This document shows positions 37,889-48,716 of a DNA stretch of 64,000 nt, piece after piece; position 1 is the first letter of the stretch; each line of letters opens with the position of its first letter. The notes beneath the pieces are model-generated. The model was not told the origin of the DNA, did not search any database, and saw only the letters and a list, made by a program, of their open reading frames with translations. The stretch is from Paucimonas sp. Its GTDB lineage: Bacteria; Pseudomonadota; Gammaproteobacteria; Pseudomonadales; Pseudomonadaceae. The position numbers and the translations under genes were made by a program. The DNA lies in assembly GCA_031253995.1 (NCBI GenBank), contig JAIRVG010000019.1, positions 1 through 64,000 on the forward strand, in the 5' to 3' direction.

Positions 37889-39163
37889 ATGCGGGACGAG
37901 TTCAACGACCCGTTGTGGCGCCAGGTCCTGTCCGGCGCGCAGATGCTCTTCGTGGCCTTCGGCGCGCTGGTGCTGATGCCGCTGATCACTGGCCTGGACC
38001 CTAACGTCGCGCTGTTCACCGCGGGCCTTGGCACCATCCTGTTCCAGATCGTCACCGGCCGTCAGGTCCCGGTGTTCCTGGCGTCGAGCTTCGCCTTCAT
38101 CACTCCCATCATCCTCGCCAAGGGCCAGTTCGGCCTGGCCGAGACCATGGGCGGCGTGATGGCTGCCGGCTTCGTCTACACCTTCCTTGGCCTCGCCGTG
38201 AAGATCAAGGGCACCGGCTTCATCGACCGCCTTCTGCCTCCCGTGGTGATCGGTCCGGTGATCATCTCCATCGGCCTGGCCATGGCTCCTATCGCCGCCA
38301 ACATGGCGATGGGCAAGGGGGGGGACGGCACCGTACTGATGCCCTACTCCACGGCCATGATGATCTCCATGCCGGCGCTGCTGACCACCCTGATCGTCGC
38401 CGTGTTCGGCAAGGGCATCTTCCGCCTGGTGCCGATCATCGCAGGCGTGCTGGTGGGCTTCGCCCTGTCGTTCGCCTTCGGCGTGGTCGACGTGGCCAAG
38501 ATCGCCGCCGCACCCTGGCTGGAACTGCCGAAGTTCACCGCCCCGGCGTTCAACTGGCAGGCCATCCTGTTCATCGTCCCGGTGGCCCTGGCCCCGGCGA
38601 TCGAGCATATCGGCGGGGTGATCGCGGTGGGCAGCGTGACCGGTCGCGACTACCTGAAGACCCCGGGCCTGCACCGCACCCTGCTGGGTGACGGCATCGC
38701 CACCACCACCGCCGGCCTGTTCGGCGGCCCGCCCAACACCACCTACGCCGAAGTGACCGGCGCGGTGATGCTGACCAAGAACTACAACCCGAAGATCATG
38801 ACCTGGGCGGCGATCTTCGCCATCGTCCTGGCCTTCATCGGCAAGTTCGGCGCGTTGCTGCAGAGCATCCCGGTGCCGGTGATGGGCGGCATCCTCTGCC
38901 TGCTGTTCGGCTCCATCGCCGCGGTGGGCATGAACACCATGATCCGCCACAAGATCGACCTCGGCGAAGCCCGCAACCTGGTGATCGTCTCGGTGACCCT
39001 GGTGTTCGGCATCGGCGGCGTGCTGGTAGGCAGCGGTGATGGCCCGGATGACTGGGGCCTGAAGGGCATCGCCCTGTGCGCAGTGGTGGCGATTGCGCTG
39101 AACCTGCTGCTGCCGGGGAATGATGGCTGGAAGAACAAGGTGATGGACGATCATCTGCCGTGA
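37889..39163 (+). CDS. uraA: Uracil permease
   Basis: 424-aa NCS2 (nucleobase:cation symporter-2) family transporter with about 12-14 membrane helices. Motifs: EHIGGVIAVGSVTG in helix 8 and GLFGGPPNTTYAEVTGAV in helix 10, with the conserved substrate glutamates. Carries an 8-G run at 38317-38324. Terminates at the hairpin after its stop. Confidence 0.93.
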   Translation: MRDEFNDPLWRQVLSGAQMLFVAFGALVLMPLITGLDPNVALFTAGLGTILFQIVTGRQVPVFLASSFAFITPIILAKGQFGLAETMGGVMAAGFVYTFLGLAVKIKGTGFIDRLLPPVVIGPVIISIGLAMAPIAANMAMGKGGDGTVLMPYSTAMMISMPALLTTLIVAVFGKGIFRLVPIIAGVLVGFALSFAFGVVDVAKIAAAPWLELPKFTAPAFNWQAILFIVPVALAPAIEHIGGVIAVGSVTGRDYLKTPGLHRTLLGDGIATTTAGLFGGPPNTTYAEVTGAVMLTKNYNPKIMTWAAIFAIVLAFIGKFGALLQSIPVPVMGGILCLLFGSIAAVGMNTMIRHKIDLGEARNLVIVSVTLVFGIGGVLVGSGDGPDDWGLKGIALCAVVAIALNLLLPGNDGWKNKVMDDHLP

Positions 39164-39187
39164 GCGGACCGACCAACACCTGAATGA

Positions 39188-39221
39188 AGAAGGGGCTGCA
39201 ATCGCAGCCCCTTCTGTTTTT
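39188..39221. terminator. Bidirectional terminator uraA/hemH
   Basis: 12-bp stem AGAAGGGGCTGC / GCAGCCCCTTCT followed by a T-run; it lies between the converging uraA and hemH genes. Confidence 0.88.
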
Positions 39222-40234
39222 CACGCCCGTTCGCAGAGCGTGGTCAGTGCCTCGACCCATCGCGGGTGATCGTTCAGGCACGGCACCAGCACCAGTTCCT
39301 CGCCCCCCGCCTCGATGAACTGCTCGCGACCACGGTCGCCAATCTCTTCCAGGGTCTCGATGCAGTCGGCGACGAACGCCGGGCACATCACCAGCAGCTT
39401 CTTCGCCCCGGCCCTGGCCAGTTCGTCCAGGCGTGCCTCGGTGTAGGGCTCGATCCACTTGGCCTTGCCCAGGCGCGACTGGAACGACACCGACCACTTG
39501 CCATCCGGCAGCCCCATCTGTTTCGCGAAGGCCTGGGCGGTGCGCAGGCACTGGCCGCGGTAGCAGACCGCGAGCATCTCGGCCGAGGCGTCGTGGCAGC
39601 AGTCAGGCTTCTGGAAATCGTGCTTGCCGGTAGGGTCGAGCTTTTTCAGGTGGCGCTCGGGCAGGCCGTGGAAGCTCAGCAGCAGGTGGTCGAAATCCTG
39701 TTCCAGGTACGGCCTGGCGCTCTCGACCAGGGCGTCGACATACTCCGGCTGGTCATAGAACGGCTGCAGCACGCGCATTTCCAGCGGCAGCTTGTACTCG
39801 GCGATGGTCGCTTTCGCCAGTTCCACCACGGTGGTCACCGTGCTGTCGGCGAACTGTGGATAAAGCGGCGCCAGGGTCACCTTGCGCACGCCCTGGGCGG
39901 CCAGGCGCTGCAGCACCGTCGGCAGCGCCGGCTCGCCGTAACGCATGGCGATTTCCACCGGGCCGTGGGGCCAGTGCGGCGCCATGGCCGTCTGCAGCTT
40001 GCGGGTCAGCACCACCAGCGGCGAACCATCCGGCCACCAGATGGAGGCGTAGGCATGGGCCGACTGTTCCGGGCGCTTGATCAGGATCAGCGACACCAGC
40101 AGACGCCGCACCGGCCACGGCAGGTCAATGACGTAGGGGTCCATCAGGAACTGGTTGAGGTAGCGGCGCACATCGGCGACAGAAGTCGACGCCGGCGAAC
40201 CCAGGTTGACCAGCAGCAGAGCATGATCGGTCAT
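39221..40234 (-). CDS. hemH: Ferrochelatase
   Basis: 337 aa, inserts ferrous iron into protoporphyrin IX in the last step of heme synthesis. N-terminus [19 protein letters not shown] and the FSFHG-like [12 protein letters not shown] (catalytic His) and [15 protein letters not shown] motifs are typical. The upstream TIGR01777 gene lies 12 bp before it on the same strand. Confidence 0.95.
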   Translation of the reverse strand: MTDHALLLVNLGSPASTSVADVRRYLNQFLMDPYVIDLPWPVRRLLVSLILIKRPEQSAHAYASIWWPDGSPLVVLTRKLQTAMAPHWPHGPVEIAMRYGEPALPTVLQRLAAQGVRKVTLAPLYPQFADSTVTTVVELAKATIAEYKLPLEMRVLQPFYDQPEYVDALVESARPYLEQDFDHLLLSFHGLPERHLKKLDPTGKHDFQKPDCCHDASAEMLAVCYRGQCLRTAQAFAKQMGLPDGKWSVSFQSRLGKAKWIEPYTEARLDELARAGAKKLLVMCPAFVADCIETLEEIGDRGREQFIEAGGEELVLVPCLNDHPRWVEALTTLCERA

Positions 40235-40246
40235 GCAACATCCTTT

Positions 40247-41149
40247 TCAGAGGCGCGTGGACAAGTCGTCCAGCGCCGATTGCACATCGTTGAAACGGAA
40301 GGTGAAGCCCGCCGCCAGGGCCCGGACCGGGCGGGCGCGCTGGCCACCGAGCAGCAGCGTCGACAACTCGCCCAGCCCTGCCTTGAGCACCACCGCCGGC
40401 AGCGGCATGAACGCCGGCCGGTGCAGGGCGCGGCCCAGGCGCCGGGCGAACTCGCGGTTGCGCACCGGCTCCGGGGCGCAGGCATTATAAGGACCGCTGG
40501 CGTCATCGCGCTGCAAGAGAAAATCGATCAGGGCGATTTCGTCGTCTATATGGATCCACGGCATCCACTGCCGACCATCGCCGATAGGCCCGCCCAGCCC
40601 GAGTTTGAACGGCAGGCGCAGGCGCGACAAAAAGCCGCCCCCGGCGGACAGCACCAGGCCGGTGCGCACCAGGACCACACGGATGCCGAGGGCCTCGGCA
40701 CGCTGCGCGGTTTCTTCCCAGGCAATGCACAGCTGGCTGGCGAAGTCCTCCTTCACCGGGCGCGATGCCTCGGTCAGCTCGCGCTCGCCACCGTCGCCGT
40801 ACCAGCCCACCGCGGAACCGGAGATCAACACCGCCGGGCGCTGCTCGCGATGTTCCAGCCAGGCCAGCAGGTGTTCGGTGAGAGTGATCCGACTACCCCA
40901 CAGCTGCGCCCGCCGCGACGCGGTCCAGGGTCGGTCGGCGATCGGCGCACCGGCCAGGTTGACCACTGCATCCAGCGGCGCGTCGCCATGATCCTGTAAT
41001 TCGGCAATACCGCGAACTCCAGCGCCACACAGCTTTCCAACCTGTTCGGGTCGCCGACTCCACACGGTCAGGCGATGCCCCTGGTCGAGCCAGTGACGAC
41101 ACAGCTGCTGTCCGATAAGTCCCGTACCGCCGGTCAGCAATATATTCAT
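40247..41149 (-). CDS. TIGR01777 family SDR-type epimerase (YfcH-like)
   Basis: 300 aa. N-terminal NAD(P)-binding motif ILLTGGTGLIGQQLCRH, the GSAVGWYGDGGE active-site block and a C-terminal DUF1731-type tail identify the TIGR01777 (YfcH) family of extended SDRs; the substrate is unknown. Its start faces the light-operator-containing region at 41264-41287, so it may be co-regulated with the divergent gene. Confidence 0.88.
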   Translation of the reverse strand: MNILLTGGTGLIGQQLCRHWLDQGHRLTVWSRRPEQVGKLCGAGVRGIAELQDHGDAPLDAVVNLAGAPIADRPWTASRRAQLWGSRITLTEHLLAWLEHREQRPAVLISGSAVGWYGDGGERELTEASRPVKEDFASQLCIAWEETAQRAEALGIRVVLVRTGLVLSAGGGFLSRLRLPFKLGLGGPIGDGRQWMPWIHIDDEIALIDFLLQRDDASGPYNACAPEPVRNREFARRLGRALHRPAFMPLPAVVLKAGLGELSTLLLGGQRARPVRALAAGFTFRFNDVQSALDDLSTRL

Positions 41150-41248
41150 GGCCGTGTCCTCTCTAGTGCGTGGGCTGGTCTATTTTTAAGAGCAAGGCAC
41201 TTTTTTGACCGTTCGCTCTGGGATAAACATTAGGCCAACCTGTCGTAA

Positions 41249-42328
<1,080 letters not shown>

Positions 42329-42348
42329 ATCCTGCGGGGCACAAGACC

Positions 42349-42372
42349 TCTACAGGAATATTGACTTGTACA
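42349..42372. promoter_or_regulatory. LitR/PplR-type operator (one mismatch)
   Basis: TCTACA-N12-TGTACA (42349-42354, 42367-42372): the right half is perfect, the left has C at position 2. First of two sites in front of the DUF523-DUF1722 gene. Confidence 0.6.
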
Positions 42373-42397
42373 ACCATCGGCCTATGCTGACCAACGT

Positions 42398-42421
42398 TGT
42401 ACAGGTTTTTATTTTTGTACA
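42398..42421. promoter_or_regulatory. LitR/PplR-type operator (perfect)
   Basis: TGTACA-N12-TGTACA (42398-42403, 42416-42421), exact consensus, ending 17 bp before the ATG at 42439. The position suggests it overlaps the core promoter or transcript start, fitting a repressor that releases in light. Confidence 0.75.
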
Positions 42422-42438
42422 AGAAAGGTCGCTCCCGC

Positions 42439-43395
42439 ATGCCCGACACCAAGCCGAAAATCGCCCTCAGCGCCTGCCTTGCCGGTGAGGAAGTCCGCTT
42501 CAATGGCGGCCACAAGCAATCGCGCCTGTGCACCGATGTACTGGCCGAACACTTCGAACTGGTTCCCGTCTGTCCGGAAGTAGCAATCGGCCTGGGCATT
42601 CCACGGCCGGCGATCCATCTGACCGGCGACCCCGAAGCCCCCCGCGCCACCGGCAGCCGCGATGCGTCCCTGGACGTTTCCGATGCACTGCGTGCCTACG
42701 CCGAGCAGACCGCCAGCGAGCTGGACGATATCTGCGGCTATATCTTCATGCAGAAGTCGCCGTCCTGTGGGCTTGAGCGCATCAAGGTCTACCAGGCCAA
42801 CGGCTATCCGGCCCGCGAGCGCGCCAGCGGCCTGTACGCCGCGCGCTTCTGCGAACTGCGCCCGGACCTGCCGGTGGAAGAGGAAGGCCGCCTGTGCGAC
42901 CCGGTGCTGCGGGAAAACTTCATCACCCGGGTGCTGGCCTACGCCGACTGGCAGCGCCTGCGGGGCGAAGGCCTGAGCCGGCATGCGCTCATCGCCTTTC
43001 ATTCCCGCTACAAGTACCAGCTGATGGCGCACAACCCCGAGCAGTACAAGGTGCTCGGCAAACTGTTGGGCAGCATGAGCCGCCAGGACGACGCCGAGCA
43101 GATCGGCGCCGCGTACTTCAGCCAGCTCATGGCCGCCCTGCGCCGCTGCGCCAGCCGCGGTACCCACGGCAACGTGCTGATGCACCTGAGCGGCTACCTG
43201 CGACGCTTCCTCGGCCCGCAGGACAAACAGGAAATCCGCGGCCTGATCGACCAGTACGTGGCCGGGGTGGTGCCTCTCGTCGTGCCGCTGACCTTGCTCA
43301 AGCATCACCTGCGCCACCACCCCGATCCCTATCTGCTGTCCCAGGTCTACCTGCAGCCCCATCCGGAAAACCTGAGTCTGCGCAATGCCATCTGA
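42439..43395 (+). CDS. DUF523-DUF1722 fusion protein (YbgA-like)
   Basis: 318 aa. Residues 1-150 match DUF523 (SACLAGEEVRFNGGHK with conserved cysteines, KSPSCG), and the C-terminal half matches DUF1722 (LIAFHSRYKYQLMAHNPEQY). The two domains are encoded together next to photolyase genes in many bacteria; the biochemical role is unknown. ATG 42439 starts 17 bp after the second LitR-type site. It overlaps the MerR gene by 11 bases, so co-translation is likely. Confidence 0.85.
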   Translation: MPDTKPKIALSACLAGEEVRFNGGHKQSRLCTDVLAEHFELVPVCPEVAIGLGIPRPAIHLTGDPEAPRATGSRDASLDVSDALRAYAEQTASELDDICGYIFMQKSPSCGLERIKVYQANGYPARERASGLYAARFCELRPDLPVEEEGRLCDPVLRENFITRVLAYADWQRLRGEGLSRHALIAFHSRYKYQLMAHNPEQYKVLGKLLGSMSRQDDAEQIGAAYFSQLMAALRRCASRGTHGNVLMHLSGYLRRFLGPQDKQEIRGLIDQYVAGVVPLVVPLTLLKHHLRHHPDPYLLSQVYLQPHPENLSLRNAI

Positions 43396-44287
43396 ACCCC
43401 TGCTACCGATTCGCGACGTTGCCCGGCTGACCGGGGTCAATCCCGTCACCCTGCGCGCCTGGGAGCGCCGTTATGGCCTGGTGGTGCCGCAACGCACGAG
43501 CAAGGGGCACCGGCTGTACAGCCAGGACCAGGTGCAGCGGATCCAGGCGATCCTGTCCTGGCTCAATCGCGGTGTCGCCGTCAGCCAGGTCCTGCCGCTG
43601 CTGGAGCATGACCAGCCACAGCAGCCTGCGGCCCAGGGCGACGACTGGCAGACGCAACGCGCCCACCTGGCCGACTGCATCGCCCATCTTGCCGAGCGCC
43701 GCCTCGACCAGCAGTTCAACCAGGCGATGGCGCTCTATCCAGCCGTCACCTTGTGCGAGCAACTGTTGTTGCCACTGCTCGGCGAACTGGAAACGCGCTG
43801 GCAAGTGCATCCTTCGGCACGGGTGGAACAGGCGTTCTTCCACAGCTGGCTGCGCAGCAAGCTGGGGCTGCGGGTGTACCACAACAACCGCCAGTTGCAG
43901 GGCGCGCCAGTCTTGCTGGTGGGCACAGGTCGCCAGGTCATCGATCCTGCGCTGTGGCTGTGCGCCTGGCTGGTCAGCGACGCCGGCTATCCGGTGGAAG
44001 TCTTCGACCTGCCCCTGCAGGGGCACGACCTGCCGCTGGCCGTGGAGCGCCTCGGCGCCCGGGCACTGCTGCTCAGTATCACCACCGTCGCCGACAGCTC
44101 CCCCTTGCACCGAACCCTGACCTTGATCGAGGTGCCGAAACTCCTGTTCGGCGCCGCGGTCACCTTATACAAGCGAGCCCCTGACCTTGATCCTGGCTGC
44201 CACCTGCTCGACTCGCCGCTGACAGCGCTGCGTCGCCTGCAGGATCTCGGTCCGCTTGCTCGAAACACGACTCTCCCCGGAAATTGA
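43385..44287 (+). CDS. LitR/CarH-like MerR regulator (class II, PplR1-like)
   Basis: 300 aa. N-terminal MerR helix-turn-helix (PIRDVARLTGVNPVTLRAWERR), then a four-helix/cobalamin-binding-like domain. The CarH motif W-x9-E-H that ligates adenosylcobalamin is altered here: RWQVHPSARVEQ gives W-x8-E-Q, without the histidine, so B12 binding is doubtful. That fits the P. putida PplR class, which works with LOV photoreceptors instead of B12. By synteny with phrB and the DUF1722 gene it is the likely light regulator of this cluster. Confidence 0.85.
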   Translation: MPSEPLLPIRDVARLTGVNPVTLRAWERRYGLVVPQRTSKGHRLYSQDQVQRIQAILSWLNRGVAVSQVLPLLEHDQPQQPAAQGDDWQTQRAHLADCIAHLAERRLDQQFNQAMALYPAVTLCEQLLLPLLGELETRWQVHPSARVEQAFFHSWLRSKLGLRVYHNNRQLQGAPVLLVGTGRQVIDPALWLCAWLVSDAGYPVEVFDLPLQGHDLPLAVERLGARALLLSITTVADSSPLHRTLTLIEVPKLLFGAAVTLYKRAPDLDPGCHLLDSPLTALRRLQDLGPLARNTTLPGN

Positions 44288-44289
44288 AC

Positions 44290-45729
44290 ATGCAACTGAT
44301 CTGGCTGCGCAGCGACCTGCGCGTTCACGACAACACCGCGCTGGTGGCCGCCTGCGAGCGCGGCCCGACCCTGGCCCTGTGGCTGGCCAGCCCCGGGCAA
44401 TGGAAAGACCATGACGACGCCCCGTGCAAGGTGGACTTCTGGCTGCGCAACCTGCGGGAACTGAAGGACGCCCTGGCGCACTACAACATTCCCCTGCTGA
44501 TCCGCCACGCCGAGCACTGGGCGAGTGCGCCCAGGGTGATCCACGAGGTTTGCCGCGAACATGGCGTGCAGGATGTGCACGTGAACGAGGAATACGGCGT
44601 CAACGAAGCAAGTCGTGACCGCGCCGTCGGTGAGCTGCTGCAGCGCCACGATATCGCCCTGCACAGCTACCTGGACCAGTTGCTGTTCAAGCCCGGCACG
44701 GTGCTGACCAAGACGGGCGGCTACTTCAAGGTCTTCACCCAGTTCCGCAAGGTCTGCTACCAGCGCCTGCACCACGCCCTGCCGGCGTTGCAGCGCCTGC
44801 CGCACAAACAGGCGAAGAGCGCCGTGGAGAGCGACGAAATTCCGCCGTCGATCAAAGGTTTCGCCCAGACGCCCGACAGCGTGCGTGAGCAATGGCCGGC
44901 GGGAGAGACGCATGCCCGCGAGCGCCTGAAAATGTTCGTCGACGACCTGATGGCGGACTATCCTGTAACACGTGATCTCCCCGCTCTGGACGGCACAAGC
45001 CAGTTGTCACCTTATCTGGCAGCCGGGGTGATCTCGGTGCGCCAGTGCCTGCACGCGGCGCTGGCGAGCAACCATGGCGAGTTCGAAAGCGGCAATCCCG
45101 GCGCGGTCAGCTGGATCAACGAGCTGCTCTGGCGCGAGTTCTACAAGCATGTGCTGACGGGGTATCCGCGTGTCTCGCGGCACCGCGCCTTCCGTCCCGC
45201 CACCGAGGCGGTGCAGTGGCGCGACGCCCCGGCGGACCTGGAGGCCTGGCAGCAGGGGCGCACCGGCGTGCCCATCGTCGACGCCGCCATGCGCCAGTTG
45301 CTCGCAACCGGCTGGATGCACAACCGGCTGCGCATGGTGGTGGCGATGTTTCTCAGCAAGAACCTGCTGATCGACTGGCGCGAGGGTGAAAGATTCTTCA
45401 TGCGTCACCTGATCGACGGTGATCTGGCTGCAAACAATGGTGGTTGGCAGTGGAGTGCCTCCACCGGCACCGATTCGGTGCCTTATTTCCGGGTATTCAA
45501 CCCAGTGAGTCAGTCCCAACGCTTCGACAGCAAGGGACGCTTCCTGAGACACTGGTTGCCGGAACTGAAAGACCTGGACGAAAGGGATGTTCACAGCCCC
45601 GGTGGACTGTTCGCGGTGAAGGGTTATCCACAACCCATCGTCGACCTGAGCATGAGCCGCCGGCGCGCAATCGAAGCATTCAGGCAACTTCCCAAAGACT
45701 CCGAAGAAGTAGAGCAAGCCCGTGACTAG
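44290..45729 (+). CDS. phrB: Deoxyribodipyrimidine photolyase
   Basis: 479-aa class I CPD photolyase that repairs UV dimers using light. The N-terminal antenna domain starts MQLIWLRSDLRVHDNTAL; the FAD domain contains INELLWREFYKH, TGWMHNRLRM and the WSASTGTDSVPYFRVFNP block. ATG 44290 lies 3 bases after the MerR stop; a TTG at 44284 in frame is less likely. Transcribed together with its regulator; likely light-induced. Confidence 0.96.
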   Translation: MQLIWLRSDLRVHDNTALVAACERGPTLALWLASPGQWKDHDDAPCKVDFWLRNLRELKDALAHYNIPLLIRHAEHWASAPRVIHEVCREHGVQDVHVNEEYGVNEASRDRAVGELLQRHDIALHSYLDQLLFKPGTVLTKTGGYFKVFTQFRKVCYQRLHHALPALQRLPHKQAKSAVESDEIPPSIKGFAQTPDSVREQWPAGETHARERLKMFVDDLMADYPVTRDLPALDGTSQLSPYLAAGVISVRQCLHAALASNHGEFESGNPGAVSWINELLWREFYKHVLTGYPRVSRHRAFRPATEAVQWRDAPADLEAWQQGRTGVPIVDAAMRQLLATGWMHNRLRMVVAMFLSKNLLIDWREGERFFMRHLIDGDLAANNGGWQWSASTGTDSVPYFRVFNPVSQSQRFDSKGRFLRHWLPELKDLDERDVHSPGGLFAVKGYPQPIVDLSMSRRRAIEAFRQLPKDSEEVEQARD

Positions 45730-46420
45730 TGAGCATCCGAAACGAATCTGGGTCACCGGCGCCAGCAATGGCCTCGGTCATGCATTGGCCTTGCACCTGC
45801 TCAGCCTTGGTCATCAGGTGGCGATCAGTGGCCGCGCGCCGTTCGATACTCTGCCGGGCAACCTGCAGTCGCGCTGCCTCACGCTCGAAGGCGATGTCAG
45901 CGACGCTGCGCAAGCCGAGCGCATGAGCCAGTGCATCCAGGATTGCTGGGGCGCGCTGGATACCCTGATCCTCAATGCCGGCACCTGTGACTACCTGGAT
46001 GAACAGGCCAGCGGCACCGCGCTGTTCGAAGCGCTGATCAGCAGCAACCTGGCGGCCAGTCGCCACGGCCTGGACAGCGCCCTGCCGCTGTTGCTGGCGG
46101 GCAGGAAGGCGCATGTGGTGGGGATCCTGAGCAGCCTGACGGCGATCCAGCAGCATGAAAGCAGCCAGTGGCCGACGGCGCAGAACAGCCTGGGCCAGTG
46201 GTTCAGCGAAACCCGCAGCCGGCTTTCACCGCAGGAAATCGACCTGACCCTGGTCACCCCGCAAACCTTGAAGAAGCCGGTCACCGCCAGCGTCGCCCTG
46301 CCCCAGCAATGGACGGCGGATACCGCGGCGCTGGCGATCATCGACCGCCTGCCGCGGCGCATGCCGGAGATGGTGCTGGAGGCGTTGTCGGTCAGTAGTC
46401 TATGGCCGTTGCGGCGGTGA
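45722..46420 (+). CDS. Short-chain dehydrogenase/reductase
   Basis: 232-aa SDR. N-terminal TGASNGLGHALALHL (TGxxxGxG cofactor motif), LNAG motif (LILNAGTCDY). The usual YxxxK catalytic pair is not evident (the region has SSQWPTAQNSLGQW), so activity may differ from classical SDRs. The start is GTG at 45722, overlapping the phrB stop by 8 bases, which makes it a translationally coupled member of the light cluster. Confidence 0.8.
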   Translation: MTSEHPKRIWVTGASNGLGHALALHLLSLGHQVAISGRAPFDTLPGNLQSRCLTLEGDVSDAAQAERMSQCIQDCWGALDTLILNAGTCDYLDEQASGTALFEALISSNLAASRHGLDSALPLLLAGRKAHVVGILSSLTAIQQHESSQWPTAQNSLGQWFSETRSRLSPQEIDLTLVTPQTLKKPVTASVALPQQWTADTAALAIIDRLPRRMPEMVLEALSVSSLWPLRR

Positions 46421-46494
46421 GCTGCACAACGACATTGCAGGCTGGATACTGACCCACAGAGTCCAATGCCGTCTTGATGACCCCGTAAAAACAG

Positions 46495-46515
46495 AAACCC
46501 CGCCGAAGCGGGGTT
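46495..46515. terminator. Terminator between SDR and pagL
   Basis: AAACCCCGC-CGAA-GCGGGGTTT hairpin, flanked by A-rich left and T-rich right sides; serves the converging SDR and pagL genes. Confidence 0.85.
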
Positions 46516-46528
46516 TGCTGTTCAGGCC

Positions 46529-47044
46529 TCAGAGCGCCATGCGGTAATGCAGGGCGTAGCTCTCGACGCCATCGTTGGGCTGCTTGATCCCGGCGTTGGA
46601 ATAGTGAATCGCGCGAATGCCCACCTCATGCCCGCCGGCAAAGCGCAGGCCGAAGCCGATGCGGTCTTCGAACTGGAAGGCAGAGCCCATGTCGTTGTTT
46701 TCGTACTTGGTGTTGGAAAATGCCGCGACACCGATACCGGCCTCTATATACGGCTTGACCGACTCGCCGGCGAATTCATAGACGAACACCGGTGCGAACG
46801 ACAGGCTGTGGTTGCTCGACGTCTTGTCGCCATCCCAATAGGTGTAACCGGCGTCCCAATAGCCGGTCAGGCGACCGACGCTGGTCTGCCACCAGCTGGC
46901 ATCCCAGTCGGATTCGAAACCGAGGCGATAGGTCATGGTGGAATCGCTGGTCTGGCCGACGCCGAAGGTGACGCCAGCGGCCTGCGCAGTGAATACGTAC
47001 CCCAGGGTTGCGGCTGCAACCACAGCCAAGCAAAGTTTCTTCAT
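46529..47044 (-). CDS. pagL: Lipid A 3-O-deacylase
   Basis: 171-aa outer-membrane beta-barrel enzyme that removes the 3-O-acyl chain of lipid A. Signal peptide MKKLCLAVVAAATLGYVFT, eight-strand pattern, and the catalytic His-Ser motif with HYSNAGIK near the C-terminus (IHYSN) and a following Glu (GVESYALHY). The C-terminus does not end in Phe but in RMAL, as in other PagLs. AAGGA precedes ATG 47044; an in-frame ATG at 47053 is possible. Confidence 0.9.
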   Translation of the reverse strand: MKKLCLAVVAAATLGYVFTAQAAGVTFGVGQTSDSTMTYRLGFESDWDASWWQTSVGRLTGYWDAGYTYWDGDKTSSNHSLSFAPVFVYEFAGESVKPYIEAGIGVAAFSNTKYENNDMGSAFQFEDRIGFGLRFAGGHEVGIRAIHYSNAGIKQPNDGVESYALHYRMAL

Positions 47045-47167
47045 GAGAAACATCCTTAGTAGGAAATCCTGTTTATTGGTTTTTGTCTCATCAGACAAAT
47101 TAGTAGAAATCACAGCTTACAAAGGAGTTCAGTGGCTTTTTGACATTTTGTGAAAAATTTGTCGAAG

Positions 47168-47968
47168 TCACCGAGTGAAGCTTTGCACAGCTCCGGATTT
47201 CTTCCACAGCAAAGGCAGGATGTTGCGCAGGTGTTCGGGGTCGGCGCTGGTCCAGAACGCCGTTGGCAATGCGGGACCTGCGGCCAGCAACTCGCGCTCG
47301 CCGAGCAGGCGTTGCAGTTGCCGGGCCACGGCGGCGCCGGTGTCGATGATAGTTACCGAGTCCGGGACCATCTCGCCCAACAGTCGGCGCAGGAAGGGAT
47401 AGTGGGTGCAACCGAGGATGATGGTGTCGCAGCCGGCCGCCAGCAGCGGCTCGACATAACCCTGGAGCAACTGGCGCAGCAGCGGGCTGTCCAGGTCACC
47501 GGCCTCGATCCGTTCCACCAGGCCCGGACAGGGCTGGGTCACCACGCGTACATCGGTGGCGAAGCGATCGAGCAGGGCGGCGAACTTGGCGCTCTGCAGC
47601 GTACCGGTGGTTGCCAGCACGCCGACCACGCCACTGCGGGTCGCCGCCGCGGCCGGTTTCACCGCCGGTTCCATGCCAACCAGAGGCCAGTCTGGATAAT
47701 GCTCGCGCAAGTCGGCGGCGGCAGCCACGGTAGCGGTGTTGCAGGCCAGGACCAGGGCCTTGGCGCCCTGCTCCTGGAAGAATTCGGCGATGCGCCGGCA
47801 GCGCTCGCGGATGTACTCGGGGGATTTCTCGCCATAAGGCACATGCCCGCAGTCGGCCACGTACAGCAGCGACTCGTTGGGCAGCAGGCGGGCGATCTCG
47901 CTCAGCACCGACAGGCCGCCAACCCCCGAATCCATCACGCCGATCGGCGCCGCCAGCACATCAGCCAT
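47168..47968 (-). CDS. murI: Glutamate racemase
   Basis: 266 aa; supplies D-glutamate for peptidoglycan. [16 protein letters not shown] near the N-terminus and both catalytic cysteines, ACNTATV and LGCTHYPFL, are present. ATG 47968 overlaps the moeB stop by 8 bases, making it the last gene of the hemA-prfA-prmC-moeB-murI unit. Confidence 0.95.
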   Translation of the reverse strand: MADVLAAPIGVMDSGVGGLSVLSEIARLLPNESLLYVADCGHVPYGEKSPEYIRERCRRIAEFFQEQGAKALVLACNTATVAAAADLREHYPDWPLVGMEPAVKPAAAATRSGVVGVLATTGTLQSAKFAALLDRFATDVRVVTQPCPGLVERIEAGDLDSPLLRQLLQGYVEPLLAAGCDTIILGCTHYPFLRRLLGEMVPDSVTIIDTGAAVARQLQRLLGERELLAAGPALPTAFWTSADPEHLRNILPLLWKKSGAVQSFTR

Positions 47969-48716
47969 GAGTCGTCCCGCACACGGCGCAACCCGGATCA
48001 CGCTTGACCCGCAGCTCGCGGAAGCGCGTGCCCAGGGCATCCACCAGCAGCAGGCGGCCCACCAGCGGCTCGCCGAATCCGGCCAGCAGCTTCAGGGCTT
48101 CCAGCGCCTGCAGGCTACCCACCAGCCCCACCAGCGGACCGACCACGCCGGCCTCGCTGCAGGTCAGTTCGGTCTCGCTGCCATGGCCATACAGGCAGTG
48201 GTAGCACGGGCTTTCCGGACGGCGCGGGTCGAACACCGACAACTGCCCTTCCAGGCGAATCGCCGCACCGCTGACCAGCGGCTTGCCGGCCTTGACGCAA
48301 GCGGCGTTGACCGCCTCGCGGGTGCCGAAGTTGTCCGAGCAATCCAGCACCAGGTCGACCGCAGCCACGGCGGCGGCCAGCGAATCCTCGTCCAGCGCCC
48401 GGCGATGGGCGACCAGCTCGATGTCCGGGTTCAACCCGCGCAGGCGGGCCAGCGCCGAATCGACCTTGGGCTGGCCGACCGAAGCACCGTCGTGAATGAT
48501 CTGGCGTTGCAGGTTGGTCAGGTCGACCGTGTCGAAGTCCGCCAGGTGCAGGCTGCCAACCCCCGCTGCCGCCAGGTACAGGGCCACCGGCGAACCGAGG
48601 CCGCCGAGGCCGACGATCAGCGCGCTGGCGTTCTTCAGGCGCAACTGGCCGTCGATATCGATCTGCGCCAGCAGGATCTGCCGGCTGTAGCGCAGCAGTT
48701 CCTCGTCGCTCAGCAC
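47961..48716 (-). CDS. moeB: Molybdopterin-synthase adenylyltransferase
   Basis: 251-aa E1-like ATP-dependent adenylyltransferase activating MoaD C-terminus. [20 protein letters not shown] (ATP site), NLQRQIIHD, and zinc CxxC pairs (CYHC and CAVC). Overlaps prmC and murI by 7 and 8 bases. Confidence 0.92.
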   Translation of the reverse strand: MLSDEELLRYSRQILLAQIDIDGQLRLKNASALIVGLGGLGSPVALYLAAAGVGSLHLADFDTVDLTNLQRQIIHDGASVGQPKVDSALARLRGLNPDIELVAHRRALDEDSLAAAVAAVDLVLDCSDNFGTREAVNAACVKAGKPLVSGAAIRLEGQLSVFDPRRPESPCYHCLYGHGSETELTCSEAGVVGPLVGLVGSLQALEALKLLAGFGEPLVGRLLLVDALGTRFRELRVKRDPGCAVCGTTHG

